From Bacteroidota bacterium (GTDB lineage: Bacteria > Bacteroidota > Bacteroidia > B-17B0 > Aurantibacillaceae), in NCBI GenBank assembly GCA_900299295.1, contig OMJH01000226.1, forward strand, positions 1 to 43,687: DNA of 43,687 nt. Reading direction: 5' to 3'. The notes beneath the pieces were generated by a model. It saw only the letters and a list, made by a program, of their open reading frames with translations, made no database searches and was not told the DNA's origin. Shown piece after piece: positions 24,611 through 33,379 of the stretch (its first letter is position 1; the number at the start of each line of letters is the position of its first letter). Both the position numbers and the translations under genes were made by a program.

Positions 24611-24736
24611 TTAAACACTAACACCAACTATTGTAACGTCGTCTATTTGTTCCAATTCTCCTTTCCATCTTTCAAACTCTGATTTGAGTTGCTGATGTTG
24701 TTCGTTCATTGAAAACGATGAAATCTGAAATGGATA
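24611..24736 (-). pseudogene. C-terminal remnant of a SpoIIE/PP2C-type phosphatase
   Basis: On the minus strand, an in-frame stretch ends in FERWKGELEQIDDVTIVGVSV-stop at 24611. This closely resembles the last ~30 residues of the SpoIIE-type serine phosphatases that end many Bacteroidota TPR- or PAS-phosphatase sensors, where a W-K-G-x-L-E-Q-(V/I)-D-D-V-x-(V/I)-G motif closes the domain. Upstream the frame runs about 9 codons past the only ATG (24709) and then hits a stop (TAA), so no catalytic domain is left. It looks like the eroded end of a lost gene downstream of the epimerase. The rest of 24568-24790 contains no other gene that I can see. Confidence 0.55.
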
Positions 24737-24790
24737 TAGAAATTATCCTGCTGAAAATAAAACTGATATTATATTTTGGGCATTGCCAAT

Positions 24791-25789
24791 TTACTTTCTC
24801 AGAAAGCCACACGCCCAATCAAATGATTCTTCAGCAGACATGAATTTAAAATCAAGTAAGGTTTTAATTTTTTCTGATGAATAACTTTGTTTACTGAAGC
24901 CGCTCTTTAAAAAATCCTTGGATAGACGAGGTTTTTTACCGCTAAACACACTGACTATTCGTTCTAAATAATAAAATAGGCGAAAGCCGGATTTTGAAAT
25001 TCTCAAGGTTGGTTTTGGTTGATTGCAAAAACGCATAGGAATTGAAAGCAAATCATGAAAAGATATATTTTCACTGTTCAATATATAGCGCTCCGAAAAA
25101 ATTTCTCTTTCCATCAGTTTGTGCATACAGAAAACTACGTCCCGTACATCTACGACACCGGTACTCCCTTCGGTAAAAAATTTCGTTCCTTCCTTTGCAA
25201 CCAGTAATAATTTTGAACTGCTTGTTTCCCATGCTCCCGGCCCGATTATTACCGTTGGATTTACAATCACCACATTTAAACCTTCTTCTGCGCCTCTCCA
25301 CGCCTCACGTTCGGCTGAATTTTTTGAAATAGCATAGTTTGTTGCTCCCGATGAATTCCATTTCGTGTTTTCGGTGACCTCTTTTCCTTCTTTCTCACTG
25401 CCGATTGCCGCAATTGAACTAACATGACAGAATTTATTTACACCATGAAACAAAGCCTGATTCACCAGGTTCGCTGTGCCACCTGAATTTACCTGCATCA
25501 TTTTTTTTTCATCCTTCGGTTCATACGAAACAAATCCTGCGCAGTGATAAATTTCAGTGATTTTTCTGCGTTGAAATATTTCATCCAGCAGCATAATGTC
25601 TGTGATGTCTGCATGTTCCCATACGAGCTGGTTAAAAAGATTTGGATTGCCATAAAAGTTAAAAATTTCCCGGGTCCTTTCTTTTCCCTCGTCACGGTTT
25701 GCAAATGCAAGAACATTCTTACCCTGGCTTAGTAAGTAATAACTTAAATGAGATCCTACAAGACCTGTGGCGCCTGTAACAAGTATCAT
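24791..25789 (-). CDS. NAD(P)-dependent epimerase/dehydratase (extended SDR)
   Basis: 332 residues with the Rossmann loop GATGLVGSH (res 6-14), an HVSSIAAIG active-site strand, YxxxK in NYAISKNSAE, and the NPTVIIGPG substrate-loop motif. It belongs to the broad class that includes dihydroflavonol reductase-like and sugar-nucleotide or steroid/NAD(P)-linked enzymes; the exact substrate is not predictable. It is the last gene of the lipoprotein-HMA-PAP2-epimerase run, 23 nt after the PAP2-like gene. Confidence 0.88.
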   Translation of the reverse strand: MILVTGATGLVGSHLSYYLLSQGKNVLAFANRDEGKERTREIFNFYGNPNLFNQLVWEHADITDIMLLDEIFQRRKITEIYHCAGFVSYEPKDEKKMMQVNSGGTANLVNQALFHGVNKFCHVSSIAAIGSEKEGKEVTENTKWNSSGATNYAISKNSAEREAWRGAEEGLNVVIVNPTVIIGPGAWETSSSKLLLVAKEGTKFFTEGSTGVVDVRDVVFCMHKLMEREIFSERYILNSENISFHDLLSIPMRFCNQPKPTLRISKSGFRLFYYLERIVSVFSGKKPRLSKDFLKSGFSKQSYSSEKIKTLLDFKFMSAEESFDWACGFLRK

Positions 25790-25812
25790 CTATTTTTTCG
25801 AAAAAAAAATAT

Positions 25813-26457
25813 TCATTGCAAATAAAAATACAAAATACTTGAATTATAAATGAAAAGCGACGCTAAGGAAACTACAATGCCAAGCAGGTATCCGGAATAA
25901 ACTTCGGCATTCGAATGTTGTTTCAATTCCAGCCTTGAAAAACCGATAAGTCCTGCTATAATACATGCAGGAACAAACAGGATCAAAGCAAGATTTTGAT
26001 TATCATTTATAAACAAATAATATAAAATAATTCCAAGACCTGTTCCGGCTCCTGCCGTATGTGCGCTGATTTTCCATTTTAGATTTATTAAAAACAAAAA
26101 GAGGAGTAAACAGCAGCCGGCCAATGCGATACCTGAATAGACGAGTGGGATACTTAATCCAAATAACAATTGAAATAATGCGCCGTAGTAAAGTGTACAC
26201 GACAGGTAAGGTAAGGATCGCTCTTTTTGATTAGTTAACTCAACACCGGAAATAATTTTTGTTTTTGCAAATAGAAAAACGGATAGGATCGGAAGAAGGA
26301 CAGTGAAAACAATAAAGATAAACAATAGCAAGATTTTTTTTTCATTACCCTGAAGCAATAGGGATGAATCACTGTATAAAAAAGAAGAAACTAAAAATGG
26401 TGTGAGAAAAACAGGGTGAAACAGAATGGATATTATTTTAGCAATTGTTTGTTTCAA
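25813..26457 (-). CDS. PAP2-like integral membrane protein with altered motifs
   Basis: 214 residues, six or so membrane helices. It shows shadows of the three PAP2 phosphatase motifs in order: NQKERSLP (res 77-83, for KX6RP), SAHTAG (res 131-136, for PSGH) and SRLELKQH (res 174-181, fitting SRX5H with Glu rather than Asp four residues on). PAP2 enzymes dephosphorylate lipids such as undecaprenyl pyrophosphate or phosphatidic acid. The incomplete first motif makes activity uncertain. It lies 12 nt downstream of the HMA protein gene. Confidence 0.72.
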   Translation of the reverse strand: MKQTIAKIISILFHPVFLTPFLVSSFLYSDSSLLLQGNEKKILLLFIFIVFTVLLPILSVFLFAKTKIISGVELTNQKERSLPYLSCTLYYGALFQLLFGLSIPLVYSGIALAGCCLLLFLFLINLKWKISAHTAGAGTGLGIILYYLFINDNQNLALILFVPACIIAGLIGFSRLELKQHSNAEVYSGYLLGIVVSLASLFIYNSSILYFYLQ

Positions 26458-26470
26458 ACCGGTTTTTCTG

Positions 26471-26818
26471 TTAATTGCTTTGTAATTGTTTGTGTTTAAG
26501 CAATTGATTCATTCGGTTGTTTGCGGGTATACTATCTGCATCGTAGCCTAAATCTGAAAGGTTTTTCCGGATCTCTTCGATACTAATTTTTCTAGCGTTA
26601 AATACCACGACAATTTCGTGAGTTTTGTAATCGGCTGTAATCTTTCGGATTCCTTTTACCTTGGAGATGTTTTTTTCAATGTTAGATTTACACAGTTCGC
26701 ATTCCACATTGCTTTTAATTACAGCAGTTGTCTTTCGTGTTTTACCTTGAGAATGCAAAGTGCTAATCGTGAGAAGAAAAAAACACACCAGGCTTAAAAT
26801 TTTAATTCGATGTTTCAT
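26471..26818 (-). CDS. Exported heavy-metal-associated (HMA) domain protein
   Basis: 115 residues: a signal peptide (ILSLVCFFLLTISTLHSQ) and a ferredoxin-like HMA domain with a CxxC metal site (C40, C43 in ECELCKSN), then the usual IEKNISKVKGIRKI helix and a DYKTHEIVVVF strand. Similar periplasmic HMA proteins in Bacteroidota are thought to bind copper or other soft metals. It is encoded 11 nt after the helical lipoprotein gene, suggesting a joint role at the envelope. Confidence 0.88.
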   Translation of the reverse strand: MKHRIKILSLVCFFLLTISTLHSQGKTRKTTAVIKSNVECELCKSNIEKNISKVKGIRKITADYKTHEIVVVFNARKISIEEIRKNLSDLGYDADSIPANNRMNQLLKHKQLQSN

Positions 26819-26829
26819 TTTAATTGATA

Positions 26830-27321
26830 TTATTTGGCGATTTCAAAATTATATTCGTCAGCAAATTTTTTCTGATTAGCTTTAAGTACCTCCAGCGCAT
26901 TCGCTGATTTATTGTTAATGGATAGTATTAATTCTTGAACCTTCTTTTCATCTTCAGCGTGATAGGCTGTATCAGGCAATTGATACAATTTCACAATCAT
27001 GGTACATTCCCCGTCAACTACCGATTTCATTTCATCCACATACTTTAGGGCGTTACGTTTGAAGTCATCCTTTCCGTCGAACGATGGCATAGTATTAATG
27101 GAGTCGGACACGGCACGTAATTCATACCGAAGTTTGTCAAGCACCTGCTGCATTTCTTCAGCTTTTCCTTCCTTAAAAATTGTAAACAGTTCTTGCTGTA
27201 ATACACCGACTCGCGCCTGATAGCGAACAATTGTGTTATTATACTTTGCCGCAGCTTTACCCGAAGGCTTGCAGCTAAAAAGCAAAAGAAGTAAAGGAAA
27301 AACGAAATAAATAGCACGCAT
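26830..27321 (-). CDS. Helical lipoprotein of unknown function
   Basis: 163 residues from the ATG at 27321 (the frame opens at a TTG at 27327). Signal peptide with lipobox LFSC (C17), then long amphipathic helices such as NTIVRYQARVGVLQQELFTI and DKLRYELRAVSDSINTM, a layout of a helical bundle. No enzyme motifs and no named family. First gene of the four-gene run ending with the epimerase. Confidence 0.78.
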   Translation of the reverse strand: MRAIYFVFPLLLLLFSCKPSGKAAAKYNNTIVRYQARVGVLQQELFTIFKEGKAEEMQQVLDKLRYELRAVSDSINTMPSFDGKDDFKRNALKYVDEMKSVVDGECTMIVKLYQLPDTAYHAEDEKKVQELILSINNKSANALEVLKANQKKFADEYNFEIAK

Positions 27322-27397
27322 GTTCAACTCACAATTTCATCTCTAAATTTACGGATTATTCCGAAAATAAAACAAGGATAGCAAGGCAATTCCATAA

Positions 27398-28162
27398 TTA
27401 AGTAAATGAATTCCAGATTTCCCATGCCTTTTCTGCCTGTGCGTATAACATATCCAAACCATTCATAACCATTGCTCCCTGCTCAGCACATTTTTGTAAA
27501 AAAATTGTTTTTTCCGGCTGGTAAATCAAGTCATAGCAAAAATGCTGGGCAGAAATGCCTGAAAATGGAAGTAGTGGAAAGTTCTGGCTATTGCCGGTCA
27601 TTTCAGCGGGACTTGTATTGATTATTAGTTTGAAATGATTTATGATTTCGGGAGTGATTTCGTTGTATTCAAAATATTTATTTGAATTCGTGAAACGGGT
27701 TTTGTCGCGGGTAAGAAAAAACACATCAACACCAATCTGACGTAGGGAATATTCAACCGCACGTGCGGCGCCACCTGTTCCGATTATCAAGGCAGGTTGG
27801 TGATGTGGCTCAAGAAATGGCTTTATGGATTGCCGAAATCCGTAAGTGTCCGTGTTGTAACCAATCAGTTGGCTATTATTCTCATTCCTGACAACTTTCA
27901 CACAATTTACAGCACCAATGGCTTCTGCTGCCGAATCAATTTTATCGAGTAAGCGAAGGATGTTTATTTTGTGTGGGCTGGTAACGCTGAATCCAATCAG
28001 TGATTTTTCTTTTTTTAATTGAGAAGTGAAATCTTCAATTTGAGAAAATTCGAATAATTTAAATTCAAAATCGTAAAGTTTAAGACGCTTGAATTTTTCA
28101 TGAAAATAGGGTTTCGAAAAACTATGACTGATGGGATAGCCTAACAAACCAATTGTTGGCAT
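27398..28162 (-). CDS. aroE: Shikimate dehydrogenase
   Basis: 254 residues; reduces 3-dehydroshikimate to shikimate with NADPH. Conserved features: shikimate-binding SHS (res 12-14), SPHK with catalytic K65, NTDTYGF with D105, and the NADP loop GTGGAARA (res 128-135). It follows plsY after only 5 nt, so both share the strong plsY promoter. With the DAHP synthase/chorismate mutase elsewhere in the window, two steps of aromatic amino acid synthesis are represented, though not as one operon. Confidence 0.95.
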   Translation of the reverse strand: MPTIGLLGYPISHSFSKPYFHEKFKRLKLYDFEFKLFEFSQIEDFTSQLKKEKSLIGFSVTSPHKINILRLLDKIDSAAEAIGAVNCVKVVRNENNSQLIGYNTDTYGFRQSIKPFLEPHHQPALIIGTGGAARAVEYSLRQIGVDVFFLTRDKTRFTNSNKYFEYNEITPEIINHFKLIINTSPAEMTGNSQNFPLLPFSGISAQHFCYDLIYQPEKTIFLQKCAEQGAMVMNGLDMLYAQAEKAWEIWNSFT

Positions 28163-28167
28163 CAGGT

Positions 28168-28812
28168 TTACTTAATGGAATTGTTTTTAGTAAATGGCTC
28201 AAATCGTGATTCTTGCCGCAGAAATAATCGTTGAATATTCTTTTTATGAGTGATAATTAATAAGGCGGCGATAACACAGGAAAAAATGACAAGGAATAAC
28301 GGGGAATTATTCATCACAAATAAAACGGTGAAAGGGAAACTTAATCCGCCCGCCATTGAAGCAAGGGAGACATAACGAAAAATAAAAAGTACAGAAACAA
28401 AAACAACAACGGCAACAGCAGCGGCTGGAGGCGCAAGTGCAATTACCCCTCCAAGAAGGGTTGCAACTCCTTTTCCTCCCCTGAATCCTGCGAAAATCGG
28501 GAAAATATGACCGATTAAAGCGGCGAGACACAGCGCAATTCTAAAGTTTAACCAGAGGGTTGGGTCGGATTTTAAAACGGGATTTAAATGTATTAGTTCA
28601 ACCGCCACAAATCCTTTTACTACATCAATTACAAGGACACTTATACCGGCCTTTGCCCCCAACACACGTAAAGTATTAGTCGCCCCTGCATTTCCGCTAC
28701 CGTGTTCCCGAATGTCGATATCAAAGAAAAATTTTCCTAACCATACAGCAGACGGTATAGAACCAAGAAGGTAGGCTACCACAATCAAGAAAATTTGCAT
28801 CCAGTCAATCAT
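28168..28812 (-). CDS. plsY: Glycerol-3-phosphate acyltransferase PlsY
   Basis: 214 residues with five or so membrane helices; acylates glycerol 3-phosphate from acyl-phosphate at the start of phospholipid synthesis. The three family motifs are present: GSIPSA (res 17-22), HGSGNAGATN (res 37-46) and FRGGKGVAT (res 109-117). The ATG at 28812 is preferred over an upstream TTG (28821) because the promoter -7 box would overlap the longer start. It is transcribed with aroE. Confidence 0.96.
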   Translation of the reverse strand: MIDWMQIFLIVVAYLLGSIPSAVWLGKFFFDIDIREHGSGNAGATNTLRVLGAKAGISVLVIDVVKGFVAVELIHLNPVLKSDPTLWLNFRIALCLAALIGHIFPIFAGFRGGKGVATLLGGVIALAPPAAAVAVVVFVSVLFIFRYVSLASMAGGLSFPFTVLFVMNNSPLFLVIFSCVIAALLIITHKKNIQRLFLRQESRFEPFTKNNSIK

Positions 28813-28818
28813 TACAAA

Positions 28819-28848
28819 CAAAGTTAAGCATTTGATGAAACAATCAAA
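28819..28848 (-). promoter_or_regulatory. Strong, start-adjacent promoter of plsY-aroE
   Basis: On the minus strand: TTTG (28848-28845), an 18-nt spacer and TAACTTTG (28826-28819). Both halves match consensus. The box ends 6 nt before the ATG, so the predicted transcription start falls within about 3 nt of the start codon. Confidence 0.75.
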
Positions 28849-28855
28849 AGACGAT

Positions 28856-31800
28856 TTATTGCTTTCGCTTAAAACCGTATTTTGTCAAAAATGTGCTGCG
28901 AAGTTTCTCGTTACCCGGCACATATTGAAACGATGGCCCTTTCTCCGAATTCAGTTTCCTCTTTTTTGCCTTTATTTCCCTTATTATTTTGTTGAATTCC
29001 GGGTTGGATGAAATTGTTTTCATGACTCCTTTGAAATACTCAAAATAATACCAGGTTGAATTATCCAATTCAAGGTAAACAGTAATTTTATCCCCTCCTG
29101 ATTTCATTTTGTCAATTTTCACCATACCGGGAACGTATCGGTTAATCTCCTGCTTTAACAAACTGCTGATGCCAATATCACCTACCGTGACGAAGGATTT
29201 TAATTTTCCATTGTAAACAAAGTTTAAATCACTAAAGAAAAAGGTCTTCTCTAATTCGCTTGGAAAACGTTTGAATTTGCCATTCAGTTCAAGTTCAGCT
29301 ATTGCCTTATCCGATTTTTCTTTTCCCATTAATTCGGTTAGCCCTTTTCGGAAGCTTGCATCAGAAAAATCAACAGGTGTTAAGGTATTCAGATATACTT
29401 CAATATCAGATGCCATTTTTTTAATGGCTTTATCTTCGAAATAAAAATTCAGGGTGGACATCATGTGGATACTTGCGGAATCATTTACTGAGTAATGAAT
29501 TGCATTACCAACAGTAATGAACTCAACCTGACCAAAGTCCGCTCCTATATCAAATTTCCCCTCACCGTAAACTGTACAGTTTTTTGTATTCAGGCTTAGG
29601 TAATTTCCCGGCAGATTTTGTTCGGTAAGCTTTTCTTTTGAGGAAATCCGATATTCACCTGAATTTTTATCAAAGGTCAGGTAACCATTTGCAGATATAA
29701 TTTCTTTATCGTTTCGTGTTGATTTCGGAGAAATAAATCCGGAATAAACACCGGAAGTGTCCGGAGAATACATTATGGCATTCACTACTGGTGTGCCTTT
29801 TACATCTTCAGGTTTTTCAATTATTGGGATAAAAATTTCTTGCGGATTTATTTCGCCATTGAATTTTAGATACGACTTTCCGATACGTGAACATTCATGC
29901 ACCATTTTAGTACCTCCATTGAAAAACAGATATTGACTGGATGCTTGTAACTGCACTTTTCCGGCAAAGGAAAAATAATCATTGAAATGAAAGTTTTCCG
30001 CTTCTGAAATATCACCAAACGAAATGGTTTGGCCACCGGTATCAGGTTTAATTTTATCAAAGTAGATCGGGTAAGGACGATTATTTTCATCCAGGTAAGT
30101 ATACGTTCCGGAGGCGATATAATTTTTGCGCGAATAGATATTGGCGCGAACGTTATTCAACTTATGAAACTTTGAAACTGTATTGGCCAGTATTGTTGCG
30201 TTTTTAAGTGTGTCCATCACTGCATTTTTAAACAGAGTAACTTTCCCGCTATCCGGAAAAAATCTGGCATCGGCTATATTGATAAACGGCACATTTATAC
30301 ATTTAATAATACATTTCCTGAGATTGTATTTCGCTGCCGGACTGAAAAAGCGTAAAGAATCTTGATTCGGATGAATAGAAATGAATTCGGGTCCTTCTAT
30401 GTTAATGTTATCTTCACCGTCAGATTCAATTTTATTTTTCTCATCTCCAATTTGAATATCTTCTGAGTCCATATACCATTTGAAACGCTCCATGAAACAG
30501 ATGTATTGATTTTTGTCAAATCGTACAATAGATCCTTTACCATTCGAAACAAACTCACCCGTGCGTGTTTCAAAGTCGATGGTTGATTTTACGTTGTCCG
30601 TTGAAAAAGTGAAGCCTTCATCTTCCAATGCGCGTAAATGAAAATCGGCCGTATCGCTATAAAACTTCTTTTTCTTAAATAAAATATTTCGTGATATGAG
30701 ATCAGCTTTTTCAAACTCTGCTTTGCCGCGTCCACGAAGTTCTGTTGTACTTAATGCGTATCTTCCACTAAACTTAACCCCCTTATTATACGATGTAAAC
30801 GGGTCTTTCAGGTCGCTGGCGTATAAGATGTCTTGATAGGGTCGCCAGTTAATTTTTACCTTTTCACCATGTGCTTGAGGAAACTCGTGTGGGTTGTCTA
30901 ATTCCTTTACATCAAAAGTTGATGCTGTGCCAGTCATGGAGTCGGGAAAGTAAAGGAAATTATCCGAGGTTGTGGTTGATGGGCCAAACTCAATTGCACC
31001 GTCACCACTTAATCCTTTATTGCTAAGACGAATTTCGTTTTCAAATTTTGCTTTTCCGCCATAAAGGCTGTAGCCTCCCGGTGGAGTTTTTCTGATAAAG
31101 CCAAGGGAGTAATCTTTTTGTAATTGTAATGTTTCTCTGAAATTCGGAAAAATATCCGCGGAAGAAAATTCCCCGTCAAAGTGTAAGGCCTTGTTTGAAA
31201 AGTTGTCAAGTGAGTCGATTGTAAATGGGTCAAGTTTGAAATAAAATTTATCTCTTCCGTAAGCCCCGCGCTGAATATTTTTTTTGTCATAAAACGCATA
31301 GGATTCTTTAAGACTTTTGAAGATTGGATATTCAGGTTTGGCGAGTCTGCCTGAATGCGAATTGGGATGGTCCACTATCAATTCACCGTTAATATTTTCA
31401 ATTACCGTGGCGACTCTTCTGAAATGGTTTGCTGCAATTGCATCATCGTCTTCAAATGGTGTTACATAAATACGCAGCGAATCCACATTTTTCAGGTCAA
31501 CCTTGTTTTTTTCATAACTGTAATAAAAATCTTTTCCGTAAAATTCAAATTTTCCCGCACTTACTACACCAGCGAATTCCAAATCACGGTTTCTTTTTAT
31601 AATTACCTCACCTTTTGTTGGGAAAATAAAAACCTGTTGCGAGTCGGACAACAATACTGACTTTACGCCTTTTACAATTAAATCAAAATTATTGCTAACC
31701 AAATTTAATGTTCCGTTGGTTTTACCCGGCAATGCAGAATGAATTGACAGGATATCGAAATCTCTAGTTTTTTGAGCCGCTTTAACATAGTTGAATAATT

Positions 31801-33325
31801 TTTCTTTTAAGGTTACAGAATCTGAAACCGGGTTGTAAAAAAGCAGACCCATTGTTGCCATTTTTATTAATGCAGGTCGAACATCCACTGCAAGTCGTTT
31901 CATGTATGATGACAGGGCGGCCGCAGTAAAAGTTTTTTTCTTTCCGTTTTTTTCGTAAAAATCATTGACTTTAAAAAGGGGGTTGGAATCATCTAATCCG
32001 CGAATTTCCACCAGACGCTGCGGAACATAAAAATCTTCGGACTCAAAGAAAGCCTCACCTTGAAAATTACCGGAAATAAAATCCATTTCAATTTTTGGTT
32101 CTTCCAGCTTCCATGTTAGCTCTTCAACATAAATATCCATTTTATGAAAAGAAGAATAGAAAGGTGCTTTTTGCATCCCGTCATCCGTTCTTATAAATGA
32201 AACTTTTTTTTCAGGGATTTGGTATTTAAAATTTACGCCCGGGTGATATAAACTGTCTCGTTTTAAATTTTGATTGAGATAAAATTTTAAAGAGGCCTGA
32301 ACCGATGATATGATTTCTTTGGTAATAAGAAAATTGTGTGCTGTAACCTCAAGAAATTTTTCGTTTTCTCTTTTGAATATCAAACGCGCCGGGTTGGTGG
32401 CATCGCCGCTGCCGGCAAATTTTGCGCCTCTTATAGAAAAACCACCTTCAAAGTCAGCATCCGGTGTGACATTTTTTATAGTTAATCGTTTGTTATATGC
32501 GTCAAATCGCGGATATGAAGGATTTTCCCTTTCAGTGACTATTTTATCTGACAGTCTGCCGATTTGTTGCTTCTCAAGGTACTTTGGATAGAAAAAAATA
32601 CATGAATCAGAGACATATCCTCCGGTTTTGCAATCAACCACAAATTTTTTTATATCGGCATACACATTTTCTTCCAGCCCAACTCGCTTCCACGATACCT
32701 TTCCGCCCATTCCATAAAATTTTCCGCTTTTCAGGTAGTAGGTTCCTTTTGTATTTTCTATTTCTATTGTGTCTCCACGTTCATTAAGTCCTCTAAGGTT
32801 TAGTTTTTTAAAATTAACCTTCGGAAGGCTGTCGTAGTCAAAAACAAAGTTGCTCTCGGAGGATTGCCAATGGTAAGTTGGCGATTCATAAAACGTATTA
32901 TCTGTAAAAATTGAGACACTCATCTCAAGAAAATCTTCTGTGTATTTCGTTCCTTTTACTGCCATTACTTTATCCAGGCAGGAAGTCCAGTTTGAATAAT
33001 TAGCAAACGGAAGGCTGTTATTAATATAATTGCTTACTGCTTTTAGAAAGTTTTTGAAATAGGGTGATGGCTTTAATTTTTTAGCAGCCATCGCGTTGCA
33101 ATATTTGTAAACTGAGGCCTTGTAGGCAGAAGAAAATTCGGGTGTTTTCCAGAATTTCTCAAAGTCATCAACCCAATTAGAGGCCTCATTCTTATCTGTC
33201 GAAAATTCCTGAAAATAGGCGTCAAGGTCTTTGATAAATTTTATTGAATCCTCCTGAAATCGTTGTGCGAAACTTAATCCAGAAATGAACAAAAGCGCCA
33301 ATAAAATGAATCCGGGTTTTCTCAT
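28856..33325 (-). CDS. 1489-residue exported beta-rich protein of unknown function
   Basis: A Sec signal peptide (FILLALLFISGLSFAQ) is followed by about 150 residues of helical N-terminal region and then more than 1,200 residues of short beta strands in repetitive, amphipathic units. Turns are rich in Gly, Asn and Asp, e.g. GKFEFYGKDFYYSYEKNKVD and LSNKGLSGDGAIEFG. The repeat look is that of LptA/OstA- or AsmA/TamB-type beta-taco or beta-solenoid proteins, but no homologue can be named by eye. There are no catalytic motifs and no T9SS C-terminal sorting signature that I can recognise. It is transcribed 54 nt downstream of ftsE in the same direction, and upstream of plsY, which has its own promoter. 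Role: possibly envelope lipid handling, but this is speculative. Confidence 0.8.
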   Translation of the reverse strand: MRKPGFILLALLFISGLSFAQRFQEDSIKFIKDLDAYFQEFSTDKNEASNWVDDFEKFWKTPEFSSAYKASVYKYCNAMAAKKLKPSPYFKNFLKAVSNYINNSLPFANYSNWTSCLDKVMAVKGTKYTEDFLEMSVSIFTDNTFYESPTYHWQSSESNFVFDYDSLPKVNFKKLNLRGLNERGDTIEIENTKGTYYLKSGKFYGMGGKVSWKRVGLEENVYADIKKFVVDCKTGGYVSDSCIFFYPKYLEKQQIGRLSDKIVTERENPSYPRFDAYNKRLTIKNVTPDADFEGGFSIRGAKFAGSGDATNPARLIFKRENEKFLEVTAHNFLITKEIISSVQASLKFYLNQNLKRDSLYHPGVNFKYQIPEKKVSFIRTDDGMQKAPFYSSFHKMDIYVEELTWKLEEPKIEMDFISGNFQGEAFFESEDFYVPQRLVEIRGLDDSNPLFKVNDFYEKNGKKKTFTAAALSSYMKRLAVDVRPALIKMATMGLLFYNPVSDSVTLKEKLFNYVKAAQKTRDFDILSIHSALPGKTNGTLNLVSNNFDLIVKGVKSVLLSDSQQVFIFPTKGEVIIKRNRDLEFAGVVSAGKFEFYGKDFYYSYEKNKVDLKNVDSLRIYVTPFEDDDAIAANHFRRVATVIENINGELIVDHPNSHSGRLAKPEYPIFKSLKESYAFYDKKNIQRGAYGRDKFYFKLDPFTIDSLDNFSNKALHFDGEFSSADIFPNFRETLQLQKDYSLGFIRKTPPGGYSLYGGKAKFENEIRLSNKGLSGDGAIEFGPSTTTSDNFLYFPDSMTGTASTFDVKELDNPHEFPQAHGEKVKINWRPYQDILYASDLKDPFTSYNKGVKFSGRYALSTTELRGRGKAEFEKADLISRNILFKKKKFYSDTADFHLRALEDEGFTFSTDNVKSTIDFETRTGEFVSNGKGSIVRFDKNQYICFMERFKWYMDSEDIQIGDEKNKIESDGEDNINIEGPEFISIHPNQDSLRFFSPAAKYNLRKCIIKCINVPFINIADARFFPDSGKVTLFKNAVMDTLKNATILANTVSKFHKLNNVRANIYSRKNYIASGTYTYLDENNRPYPIYFDKIKPDTGGQTISFGDISEAENFHFNDYFSFAGKVQLQASSQYLFFNGGTKMVHECSRIGKSYLKFNGEINPQEIFIPIIEKPEDVKGTPVVNAIMYSPDTSGVYSGFISPKSTRNDKEIISANGYLTFDKNSGEYRISSKEKLTEQNLPGNYLSLNTKNCTVYGEGKFDIGADFGQVEFITVGNAIHYSVNDSASIHMMSTLNFYFEDKAIKKMASDIEVYLNTLTPVDFSDASFRKGLTELMGKEKSDKAIAELELNGKFKRFPSELEKTFFFSDLNFVYNGKLKSFVTVGDIGISSLLKQEINRYVPGMVKIDKMKSGGDKITVYLELDNSTWYYFEYFKGVMKTISSNPEFNKIIREIKAKKRKLNSEKGPSFQYVPGNEKLRSTFLTKYGFKRKQ

Positions 33326-33379
33326 GGATAAAAACGTTAATTTTCTATTCGCAGGTTATGATAAATCTTAAATACGTCA

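Noticed and set aside
24611-24709. Treating the ATG at 24709 as the start of an independent 32-residue protein
   Set aside because: The sequence matches the C-terminal end of a phosphatase domain, and coding similarity continues a little upstream of the ATG, so a gene remnant is the better reading.
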